This document shows positions 33,849 to 41,965 of a stretch of DNA of 64,000 bases, in pieces. How positions within the stretch are numbered: the stretch's first letter is position 1; every line of letters starts with the position of its first letter. The position numbers and the translations under genes were made by a program. The DNA is from Candidatus Sumerlaeaceae bacterium (GTDB lineage Bacteria; Sumerlaeota; Sumerlaeia; Sumerlaeales; Sumerlaeaceae). The notes beneath the pieces were generated by a model. The model searched no databases, was not told where the DNA came from, and was given only the letters and a program-made list of their open reading frames with translations. Location of the stretch: contig JAOAAY010000008.1 of assembly GCA_026418615.1 (NCBI GenBank), forward strand, positions 1-64,000, given 5' to 3'.

Positions 33849-35423
33849 ATGACGCCGCTCGCGCAGAGAACTCGCTGGCCCGGATTTTTTTCACCGGCCG
33901 CATGGGGAGGACTTGCGGTCCTGCTCGTGATCGCGACCACAGCCTGGAGGCTGCGTGTCATCGCTGACCCTGCCAATCTGCTCGTCGCTGAAGAAGCCCA
34001 CTACTGGGAGTGGTCACGGCGGCTGGATTGGGGCTATTTCAGCAAGCCGCCCATGATTGCCTGGCTCATCCGGCTCTGCACCGAACTCGGCGGCTCCACC
34101 GCGTTTTCCGTGCGCGCGGGTGCGGTGGTGATTTCCGTCGGTTTGGCCGCGCTGACTTGGCCGTTTGCCCGCGCCCTCGGACTCACGCCGCGCGCCGCGT
34201 TCTTGTCTTTGCTGGCGTTCAGTGTTGCCCCGCTGTTTGCCGCGGGATCGGTAACCATGACCACGGACACGCCGCTCATGTTGTTTTGGGCCGCGGCGCT
34301 CTGGTGTGTGTGGATGGCGACAGAGGGCGGCAACCGCTGGCTGTGGCCTGCCGCGGGCGTATTTTTCGGGTTGGGAATGCTCAGCAAATACACGATGGCG
34401 TTCCTGATTCCCTCCGTGGCGATCTATCTGGCCTTGTCCCCCGCGCACAGGCATTGGCTCCGGCGTCCGCATCCGTATCTCGCCGCAACCGCAGGACTGG
34501 TGCTGATGAGCCCGGTCCTCTGGTGGAACTGGTCCCATGATTGGGTGTCATTCCGGCATGTGGCTTCCGACGCGGGTGTGGATCGCGGCTGGCAAATCGT
34601 CCCGCGGGAGTTCGTCGAATTCTTAGGCTCGCAACTTGGCGTGATCTCGCCGGTCTTGTTTGCCCTGCTGTTGACGGTAGCGGTTCGGGTTCTGTGGCGT
34701 CGCCGCCTCGTACCCCTGACAGAAACGGAGCGTTTCCTGCTATGCATGACGCTGCCCGTTTTTCTTGGTTATTCGGCCAAAGCCCTTCAGGATAAGGTGC
34801 AAGGCAACTGGACCGCGTTGTGTTACTACCCGTGGGTGCTTTTAGCGGTGGGGCACTTCGATGCATGGGCTCGCGCACGGGAGGCCGCCGGCCGCCCGTG
34901 GCTCCCACGGGTGCTGGCGGCGACAGCCTTGGCACCCGCTTTCGTCATCACTTGGTTCCTGATGGAGCCCATGTCGTTTGGCGGGGTGACGATGAGGTTT
35001 CAGCCCGCCGTCCGCCACGGCGATTGGCGCGCGCTGGCCAGGGCCGTGGACCGGGCGCGAGCCAACATGCCCCGCCCCGAACAAACCTTTATCGTGGCCC
35101 GGGAGTATCAAACCGCTGCGCTGCTGGCCTTTTACATGGACGGCCAACCGCAGGTTTTTCTGGCACCTGACGCCAAGCGCCGCATGAGCCAATATGATTT
35201 CTGGCCCAGTTACGAGGCTTTGGGCGGATGGGACGCCCTGTATGTGCGCCGGGGCAACCCGAAGCCCGGCGCACCTCTCGTGGCCGATCACTTTACCACA
35301 TGCGCCTCAGGCCTGTTGGTTGACATTGCGCTGCCCGGCACGAAAAAGCGGCCGTACAGTATTTATCCGTGTTTTGGTTTCGACCCGACGCGGTTCGTGC
35401 GGATTATTCCCTCCCGTCACTGA
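33849..35423 (+). CDS. ArnT-like membrane glycosyltransferase (GT39/GT83 type)
   Basis: The 524-residue polytopic membrane protein has about eleven hydrophobic helices and a soluble C-terminal domain from about residue 390. The first periplasmic loop contains the family signature AEEAHYWEWSRRLDWGYFSKPPMIAWLI with the catalytic acidic pair, as in ArnT and protein mannosyltransferases. A second motif, ALQDKVQGNWTALCYYPW, also fits. Such enzymes move a sugar from polyprenyl phosphate to a lipid, protein or glycan on the outer face of the inner membrane. I cannot say which. The ATG at 33849 starts a basic N-terminus before the first helix; a GTG at 33816 would add 11 residues. It is divergent from the 2-oxoacid oxidoreductase operon. 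Confidence 0.88.
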   Translation: MTPLAQRTRWPGFFSPAAWGGLAVLLVIATTAWRLRVIADPANLLVAEEAHYWEWSRRLDWGYFSKPPMIAWLIRLCTELGGSTAFSVRAGAVVISVGLAALTWPFARALGLTPRAAFLSLLAFSVAPLFAAGSVTMTTDTPLMLFWAAALWCVWMATEGGNRWLWPAAGVFFGLGMLSKYTMAFLIPSVAIYLALSPAHRHWLRRPHPYLAATAGLVLMSPVLWWNWSHDWVSFRHVASDAGVDRGWQIVPREFVEFLGSQLGVISPVLFALLLTVAVRVLWRRRLVPLTETERFLLCMTLPVFLGYSAKALQDKVQGNWTALCYYPWVLLAVGHFDAWARAREAAGRPWLPRVLAATALAPAFVITWFLMEPMSFGGVTMRFQPAVRHGDWRALARAVDRARANMPRPEQTFIVAREYQTAALLAFYMDGQPQVFLAPDAKRRMSQYDFWPSYEALGGWDALYVRRGNPKPGAPLVADHFTTCASGLLVDIALPGTKKRPYSIYPCFGFDPTRFVRIIPSRH

Positions 35424-35678
35424 CCGCCTTCGCGTGGGGCTTTACGGCTGGCATCCGCGCCGGGGCAGGCAGAAGCGATCACACAGGTTGTTGTCCCCTC
35501 AAATCCTGCCCTGAGCGACAAACTGCAGAAACTTCCGGCAAAACAGTGCCGACCACACGGTGCGCCTCAGGGACAGGGCTTAACCGCCCCGGCGCAGTCC
35601 GAGCCTTTGCGTCAACGACAGTGTTCCACCCGGTCGCGTGCCGGTCGCCCGTAGAGCGGGATCAAGAGGTTGTGCGGG

Positions 35679-36428
35679 TCAGAGGCCGTACGCGAGGCGC
35701 TCGGCCAGTTCGATCGGCAGGCCCTGCTCGCGGATAGTGTCTTGGGCGCGGGTCATGTCGTACTTGGTGCGGCGTATTTCCAACCGGCGCGCCTCGCGGT
35801 CGTAAACGCAATAACAGGCATCCGGGTTGCGGTCGCGCGGCTGGCCGACGCTACCGACATTGACAAGATACCGGCAGCCCTCGCGCAGGGTAATCTCCGG
35901 CTTTTCAGGGCAGGAGAGGTTGCCTCCCTCGTTTTCGACGATGAACGGCGTGTGGCTATGGCCGATGAAGCACACGCGCTGGCCGTAATGTTTGAAACTC
36001 TGGCGCGCATCGCCCATCGTAATGATATAATTCCACGCCTCCGGATTGCGCGGCGAGGCGTGGACAAAGAGCATCTCCGAAAGTTCCACCGTCAGCGGCA
36101 GGGCGCGCAAGTATTGCTCGTTTTCCGGCGTGAGGGTTTTCCGTGTCCAGTTGATGGCCCGCTTGGCGACCTCGTTGAAGTAAGTGATATCAATCTTCGA
36201 CAGGGCCGCATAGTCGTGGTTGCCCGCTATCGTCGGGATGTTGCGCTCGCGCAGCAATTCGCAGCATTCGTTGGGATTCGCTCCATAGCCCACCACATCG
36301 CCGCAGCAAACCATGAGATCCACGGACATGCTGTCCAAGCATTGGATCACGCTCTGCAGCGCCTGAAGGTTGCCATGGATGTCCGAAAACACTCCGACGC
36401 GGCGAGGGTTCAGTCCCTCAAGTCGCAT
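35679..36428 (-). CDS. Calcineurin-like metallophosphoesterase
   Basis: The 249-residue soluble protein has the metallophosphoesterase motifs in order: FSDIHGN (D16, H18), CGDVVGYGANP (D44), AGNHD (N70, H71), FVHASPRNP and FIGHSHTPF. The whole sequence looks like the YfcE/MJ0936-type family of small phosphodiesterases with broad or unknown substrates. Its start codon lies inside the 3' end of the FHA gene (11-base overlap), with AGGCAGGG just before it, so it is the last gene of a translationally coupled block. The partnership with the FHA protein suggests a signalling or phosphodiester task, but that is inference. Confidence 0.92.
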   Translation of the reverse strand: MRLEGLNPRRVGVFSDIHGNLQALQSVIQCLDSMSVDLMVCCGDVVGYGANPNECCELLRERNIPTIAGNHDYAALSKIDITYFNEVAKRAINWTRKTLTPENEQYLRALPLTVELSEMLFVHASPRNPEAWNYIITMGDARQSFKHYGQRVCFIGHSHTPFIVENEGGNLSCPEKPEITLREGCRYLVNVGSVGQPRDRNPDACYCVYDREARRLEIRRTKYDMTRAQDTIREQGLPIELAERLAYGL

Positions 36429-37677
36429 ATTCCCTGCCTGTCAATTTCCTGAGTTGTTCCGCGGCCCGTTTACGGATGAGCGGGCTTTTGTTTTGCAAGG
36501 CCTTTTCCCAGATGGCGATTTCCTGCTCCCGATCAGGCAGTGGACGATGCGGCACTTGGTAGTCTTCCGCCGGCCCGCTCAAACCTGCCGCCTCGGAGAC
36601 GGGAACAGGCTGCGCCTCGACCTCTCCCGCGAGGGCCTGCTGAACCGCGTCCGCCGGCTGCGCACCCGTGTCCGAGGTGCCACGCGAGGAAAACTCGACA
36701 GTGTGGTACTCCTCACCGCGCTCACCGCGGCGTTGACGCAACTTATGGCGTTTGCCGCGCCCCATCGGCTGGGACGGCTCATCAATCTCTGCCGGTTCCT
36801 CGGGGGCTTCATCTGACCCGATCCGAGCCAGCGCGGCGTCCGCAGCGGGAGATTCGACTGGCTCCGGCGTTTCTTCATCGGGCACCGGGGATTCTTCCAC
36901 CGGAACCTCGAATTCCGCCGCCTGCGGCTCAGCCGCCGGCGGAGCAGGTGCCACGCCTGAAAAAATACTGTCCTCCGCCGCCAGTTCACGCGGCACACGG
37001 CCTGTCGCCGGCGGAGCAAGAGGCTCCTCGGCCAGCCGAAACTCGCAACGCGTGCTACCAAACTCGATGACATCGCCCGGTTTGAGACGAACCGGTCCCT
37101 GCAAGGGTGCGCCATTGAGCCGGGTCTTGCGGTAACTGCCATAATCCTGCAATTCGTAACCGCTCGAGAGCGCGCGGATCACCGCCTGTTTCTTCGACAT
37201 GAACCAGTCGTCGGTGATGACAATGTCGTTGTTCGGCGCTTTGCCGATCGTCGTTTCGGTTTTGGTCAGGCTGAACTCTTTCCCAGCCAGTTTTCCTTTC
37301 GTTACAGCGAGAACGCCCTGCGGTGTGCGCTCGACCACCACCGTGCGATCGGCGCCCAGCGCGTCCACAATCAGTTCCTCGTCAGATAAAACCGTGTTGA
37401 GGAACTGAATCGTGTACTTGCCGAGCGTGATCACATCGTTGTCGGCAATCTCGGTCTTCGAAACGCGCACATTGTTGACATAGGTGCCGTTGGCGCTGTT
37501 CAGATCCGTCAGGATGTATTTGCCATTTTGGCGTCTCAGCCGCGCGTGGTTGCGCGACACGCTGAGATTGTCCACGACGATATCGTTGTCGCGCGACCGG
37601 CCGATGCTGATGATATCCTTGTCAAAGACATACCGCTGCACCACGGTATCGCCCAATTTAAGGATCAGTTCAGGCAT
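36418..37677 (-). CDS. Dual FHA-domain protein
   Basis: The 419-residue cytoplasmic protein has two FHA domains. The first (residues 1-95) has the phosphothreonine-binding set IGRSRDNDIVV with R27, SRNH (41-44) and N63. The second (residues about 120-215) reads IGKAPNNDIVI and SKKQA where an intact domain would have GR and SRxH, so its key Arg and His are replaced by Lys and Gln; the later Asn in TRLNG remains. A Pro/Glu-rich linker (about 217-300) is probably disordered, then comes a basic patch (GRGKRHKLRQRRGERG), and the C-terminus (380-419) is a helical repeat-like segment. It probably binds phosphoproteins. It is downstream of a YhaN-like ATPase gene (72-base gap) and overlaps the phosphoesterase gene. 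Confidence 0.88.
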   Translation of the reverse strand: MPELILKLGDTVVQRYVFDKDIISIGRSRDNDIVVDNLSVSRNHARLRRQNGKYILTDLNSANGTYVNNVRVSKTEIADNDVITLGKYTIQFLNTVLSDEELIVDALGADRTVVVERTPQGVLAVTKGKLAGKEFSLTKTETTIGKAPNNDIVITDDWFMSKKQAVIRALSSGYELQDYGSYRKTRLNGAPLQGPVRLKPGDVIEFGSTRCEFRLAEEPLAPPATGRVPRELAAEDSIFSGVAPAPPAAEPQAAEFEVPVEESPVPDEETPEPVESPAADAALARIGSDEAPEEPAEIDEPSQPMGRGKRHKLRQRRGERGEEYHTVEFSSRGTSDTGAQPADAVQQALAGEVEAQPVPVSEAAGLSGPAEDYQVPHRPLPDREQEIAIWEKALQNKSPLIRKRAAEQLRKLTGREYAT

Positions 37678-37749
37678 AATGCATCAGCCCCTGCTTTGTG
37701 TAAGAGGATGGCATTGATGGCTCAAAAGTCGGGCAGAATCGGGGTGAAG

Positions 37750-40626
37750 TCAAAGGCTTTTGCCCGGGTTCTCCAAGCGGGTTATGTGCAAGGATTTGGC
37801 CAGATCCGGATGCGTTTGGACAAGACGCTCGAAACGCCACCCGTGACACGACAAAACCAAGACTTGATGGCGCGAGGCAAGGGCCGATAGAAAACGCATC
37901 CCAGCCACAAATCGCTCGTCGTCCCAGTGTCCGAATGGCTCGTCAAGCGCCAGAGGCAGCAGGCCGCAATGTTCCGAAAGGTACTCGCTGACGGCCACGC
38001 GGAGGGCCAACGCCATCTGGCCCCGCGCCCCAGTGGACAAGTAGGCGAGTTCTCGGGACGACAGCCGCCGGCCGGCCTCGTGTGAGAAAACGCTCACATC
38101 GAGATCCTCCGTCACCGTCACATCCGAGTAACGATCCGTAATCTGGCTGATGATGCCGCCAACCCCGCGCTCGATTTCCACCGCCCAACGAGAGAACACC
38201 TGCTCGCTGATAGCGGCCAGTTCCTCGTGGGCCAATGCGGCCGCCTGCTGGAACCCTGCAATAGTGTCGCGCAGGGTCTCCAAGCGTGCAATCTCGGCCG
38301 TGTGATTAGGCCCTTCGCGCCGCCAGCGCTCAATGGCTTGGTCGGCATCTTTAAAAGCGTTGACCCGCCGCAGTCGCAAGTCGTGCAACCGTGCTTTCAG
38401 ATCGTCGAGGCGCGCTTGCAGTTCGGCCCGGGGTGCAGAGGGACGGATAGAGGCCAGCGAGGCATCCTGCGAGACCAACTCGGCCATGCGCGCGCGGGCC
38501 GCGGCTGCAAGCCGCTCGAGGTTCGCGCACTCTTCCTCGGTGGACAGGCCACCCGGCGGCCGTTCGCCGGCAAGACGGTGATACTCCGCCGCGAACTCGC
38601 ACCGGCGCTCGTACTCTGCATAAGCATCGCTTAGGCTTTGCCGGCCGCTGGGCGGGCCGATAAGCGCTTCCAAAGCCGCGCGCCGGCTCTCGGCGGAGGA
38701 CTGGGCAGCCTCCAGTTCCTCCCGAACGCGCGAGGCCTCCGACTCGAGGCGGGCCGCTGCTTCGCTGACCTCGACGCACTGCTCGAACGCGCCAATCGCG
38801 CGCTCGATTACGGCTGTGTCCAAACCTTGCGGCTCAGCGTCGGGCACCGCGAGGCGCACCAACTGCCATGCTTCGTCTGCGGTGTGGGCCGCCGTAGCCT
38901 CGGCTTGTTCCAGCGCCTGTTTGGCGGCTTGGTACTCGCCGGCTTGCCGGGCCCACGGGCCAAGGTCTCGCAAATGGTCAAGATAGGCGGCGTCCAAGCC
39001 ATGGCGCTGCAAGGTCTCCTCAGCCTCGCTGCGCAGCGCGGCGAGTCGCTCGCTCAAGCGGCTTGCCTCGGCGGTCGCGGCCAGTTGCTCCTGACGCGCC
39101 GGGTCGCGCTGCTCGGCCTCTACGCGCTGAGCCTGCTTCCACTGACGCAAACCGACGACGGCCGCTGCGACGCCGGCCAGCAGGATCAGGCCGGCGACCA
39201 CTTGGGCCCAGAGCAGGTTCATAAGAATGAGCAGGACAGCGCCGACAACGCTCGCCGCGCTAGCGCCAAGCAGCATGTAAGCCCGCCCTTGTAACCGCTC
39301 GCGATCGGCCCGGGCCGTTGCGGCACGCGCCTCAGCCTCTGCCGCCCGGCGACTGGCTTCGGCTGCCGATGCCTCCAGTTCCGATTTGCGCTGATGGTAG
39401 GTCAGCAGCATCTGGCGCTCCGGTTCCGGCAGCGCGTCGAGTTTTTGCGTGACCTGCTGATAGGCTTCGAGGGGCATTCCCTGAGCGGCCATGGCGGTTC
39501 GCAGCGTCTCGCAGTGCTGTCGCTGACGCGCGACCTCCTCGCGCGCTGCCTCAAGGCGGGTCATGAGCGCCCGCAGCCGCTCCACGGCGGCGCGAGAGGC
39601 CCGCTCGCGCAAGGCCGGGGCAAACTGCGCCAGTTTGCCAGCCGTCTCCTCCAAGGCCGGTTGCATGTCCTCGGCAAGGCGCCGTCGCGCCTCCTGCGCC
39701 CGGTCCGATTGAGCGAGCCACTCGGCATGAAGCCGCCGGGCTTCATCCCGGCGCGACAAATCCATCGCGGCGTAGGGTTCTAACTCGGCCATGCGGGCCT
39801 CGCGCGCGGCCTGAGTCTCGGCCAGCCGTGCATGGCGCTCCAAGGTTGCTTCGGCCTCCGCGGCCTCCGCGGCGAGACATTCGTAGTCGGCGCGCACCAG
39901 GGTCTCCGAGAGGGCCTCAATCTGCGCGTCCAGCCCTTCTGCCGCCGCAATTTCCTGCGCGCAGCGGGCGCGGTCCGCCTCCAAATTGTCGAGTCTCGAC
40001 TGCTCTTCTCGCAGACGCTCCTCAATGCGGCTCAGGAGCGTCGCGGTCTGCAGCGGGTTTGAGGAGAACTCGTCATAGCGGAGTCTCGGCGTTTTCAACG
40101 CCTCCAGAGCGGCTCTGACGGGCGCGTCCTCGCGTCGGCGATCCGAGACGGCTGCCCGTTCGATCACCTGCACGAGTTCTCCCCGGTCGAGCGCCTCCCG
40201 CTCGTCCTGCCGCAAGAAAAAGCATTGAAGGAAACTGGCCTGGGACATCCGGAAGAAACGCTCGCCAAAAGACTGCCGGTCCAGCGGCACGGGAGTCCCG
40301 GCTTTGAGGTCCGTCAGCGTGGTGCGCGGCGTGTTGCCAAATTCATTGACAAGCAGCAACCGGCGGCCGCCGGGTTCTTCGAGTTCCAGTTCCACGCCGT
40401 ACGACCCGGTCCCTGCCCACGGCGCATACTTGTCAAGCGGGTGCAGGTCATTGCGCCGGCCACGGCGGCTGCGCTGCGGCGGATAAAACGAATACAGGAT
40501 GGCATCCACGAGCGTGGATTTGCCAGCCTCGTTGCGCTCGCACACAACATTGCAACATCCCGGTTCGAAGCGGAAGGTGCCCGAAAGCCGCCCGAAAGAA
40601 CGCAGCGTGACACGGCGGATCAGCAT
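37750..40626 (-). CDS. YhaN/SbcC-like coiled-coil AAA-type ATPase with membrane segment
   Basis: The 958-residue protein has an SMC-like ATPase head split between the two ends. The N-terminal P-loop is E30-R-N-E-A-G35-K-S-T; the first glycine of the classic motif is replaced by glutamate. The ABC-type signature is LSTGARGQMALALR near residue 865, and Walker B is LPLALDEPFGHWDDER near 885-900. Between them is a long coiled coil (about 190-800) interrupted by two hydrophobic segments (about 447-495), as in Bacillus YhaN, so the coil tip appears anchored in the membrane. YhaN-type proteins pair with YhaO/SbcD-type nucleases; here the nuclease gene ends 33 bases upstream. The start ATG follows that gap closely. 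DNA processing at the membrane is inferred. Confidence 0.92.
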   Translation of the reverse strand: MLIRRVTLRSFGRLSGTFRFEPGCCNVVCERNEAGKSTLVDAILYSFYPPQRSRRGRRNDLHPLDKYAPWAGTGSYGVELELEEPGGRRLLLVNEFGNTPRTTLTDLKAGTPVPLDRQSFGERFFRMSQASFLQCFFLRQDEREALDRGELVQVIERAAVSDRRREDAPVRAALEALKTPRLRYDEFSSNPLQTATLLSRIEERLREEQSRLDNLEADRARCAQEIAAAEGLDAQIEALSETLVRADYECLAAEAAEAEATLERHARLAETQAAREARMAELEPYAAMDLSRRDEARRLHAEWLAQSDRAQEARRRLAEDMQPALEETAGKLAQFAPALRERASRAAVERLRALMTRLEAAREEVARQRQHCETLRTAMAAQGMPLEAYQQVTQKLDALPEPERQMLLTYHQRKSELEASAAEASRRAAEAEARAATARADRERLQGRAYMLLGASAASVVGAVLLILMNLLWAQVVAGLILLAGVAAAVVGLRQWKQAQRVEAEQRDPARQEQLAATAEASRLSERLAALRSEAEETLQRHGLDAAYLDHLRDLGPWARQAGEYQAAKQALEQAEATAAHTADEAWQLVRLAVPDAEPQGLDTAVIERAIGAFEQCVEVSEAAARLESEASRVREELEAAQSSAESRRAALEALIGPPSGRQSLSDAYAEYERRCEFAAEYHRLAGERPPGGLSTEEECANLERLAAAARARMAELVSQDASLASIRPSAPRAELQARLDDLKARLHDLRLRRVNAFKDADQAIERWRREGPNHTAEIARLETLRDTIAGFQQAAALAHEELAAISEQVFSRWAVEIERGVGGIISQITDRYSDVTVTEDLDVSVFSHEAGRRLSSRELAYLSTGARGQMALALRVAVSEYLSEHCGLLPLALDEPFGHWDDERFVAGMRFLSALASRHQVLVLSCHGWRFERLVQTHPDLAKSLHITRLENPGKSL

Positions 40627-40659
40627 GGCGCGCCGGCTCCTGACATCCCCATGTGGCGC

Positions 40660-41889
40660 TCAGCAGACATGGCGCGGCCGCAATTCCCGCCCGTGAAGGG
40701 CATCCAGGCCCAGATGCAGCGCCTGACGCACAAGGCGTTCGCGTGCCGGGTCGCCGGCCGCTTCATCAAGCAAGCGTTTCATACGGGCGGCGAACTGCCC
40801 TTCGATGCGCTTGCATGCCGTCTCGTCATGCAAAAGGGCATCCAAATTATAATCCGGCTCGACCCGCGACTGGTCTACCACCGCGTGAAAGGCAAGGTCG
40901 TCGAGCCACGCTGGGTCAAAGTCAAAACCGGTCACATCGGGGTGCGTGCGCCCCGTCAGGGTGATGTAAAGAATGTCCTCCGCTGATGCGCCGGCAGCCG
41001 CGACGGCCCCCGAAATCCGCTCTTGCGCCGCGGCGGCGTTCAGAAGGCTCGCGTCCACCTCCACCTCGAGCCGCAACACCCGCCGCGGACTGACAGAAAT
41101 CCGTTTGAGTGATCCCGGAACCACCCCGCCCTCGGCGATCTCACCCACCAGCACTCCATGGTCTCCCGTCTCGTCCAGACCACGCGGCACGGGCACGCCG
41201 GCATAGGCGCCCCTGACCCGCCCCGAATCGTCCTCGATGACCGAGTAGCGGTGGTAGTGGCCCAGCGCGGCATAATCAAAGCCGGCCGCCAGCAATTCAT
41301 CTCGCGAGAACGGCGCTGTCAAAGCGCGCTCCCCGCGACCGGCTACGAGATCGTCACGCGAGCCATGCAAAACAAGAATATTGATCATGTCCGGCCGTGC
41401 CTGCCGCACGCCGGCCAAAATCCGGTCCGTGCGGGGGACATTGGCTTCGAAACAACAGCCGTAAAAATCCACATCGGGCAGCGCAGCGACCGTGCGTCGC
41501 TCAAGCCGCGGCGACCCAAAGACCACCACATTGCGCGGATGCGGGCGCCCCGCCTTGCTTTTGTAATAAGCCGGGTTGTGATAACTGAACGCGTTGAACG
41601 GATCGTGGTTGCCGGGAGCCACGAGGACCGGCACCGGAGCCAGCAAAGCGAAGGTGTCATAGAGAAATGTGGCACTGGTAAATGCTACCGATTCGTCGTC
41701 CCACAGGTCGCCCGGACACAACACAACCTCCACCTGCTCCTCGCGCGCGATTTCGACCATGCGCGTCAGAGCCGCCTCGATATCCCGGTTCAGGCGCGCA
41801 CGCTTGTCAGGAGGAAATCCCAGCCGCGAGCCTGCAAGGGCACTGTCAAGGTGGCAGTCGGAAAATTGCAGGAATCGCACTCTGCTCAT
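40660..41889 (-). CDS. SbcD/YhaO-like DNA repair metallophosphoesterase
   Basis: The 409-residue protein begins with the Mre11/SbcD-type phosphoesterase core: FSDCHLDSALAG (D11, H13), LCPGDLWDD (D61), VAPGNHDPF (N94, H95), LVLHGSRDD and ALGHYHR. The C-terminal part (about 250-409) corresponds to the cap or ATPase-binding region. It precedes the coiled-coil ATPase gene by 33 bases on the same strand, the normal nuclease-ATPase arrangement. The product is probably a manganese-dependent nuclease working with that ATPase. The start at 41889 gives the family N-terminus; a longer frame to 41940 adds unlikely residues. Confidence 0.93.
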   Translation of the reverse strand: MSRVRFLQFSDCHLDSALAGSRLGFPPDKRARLNRDIEAALTRMVEIAREEQVEVVLCPGDLWDDESVAFTSATFLYDTFALLAPVPVLVAPGNHDPFNAFSYHNPAYYKSKAGRPHPRNVVVFGSPRLERRTVAALPDVDFYGCCFEANVPRTDRILAGVRQARPDMINILVLHGSRDDLVAGRGERALTAPFSRDELLAAGFDYAALGHYHRYSVIEDDSGRVRGAYAGVPVPRGLDETGDHGVLVGEIAEGGVVPGSLKRISVSPRRVLRLEVEVDASLLNAAAAQERISGAVAAAGASAEDILYITLTGRTHPDVTGFDFDPAWLDDLAFHAVVDQSRVEPDYNLDALLHDETACKRIEGQFAARMKRLLDEAAGDPARERLVRQALHLGLDALHGRELRPRHVC

Positions 41890-41965
41890 GGCGTCCGATA
41901 CAGGCGGCCGCGCGGGCCGATGGCAACGGGTTTCATGCATGAATCACCGGCGAAGGGCTTGCCCA

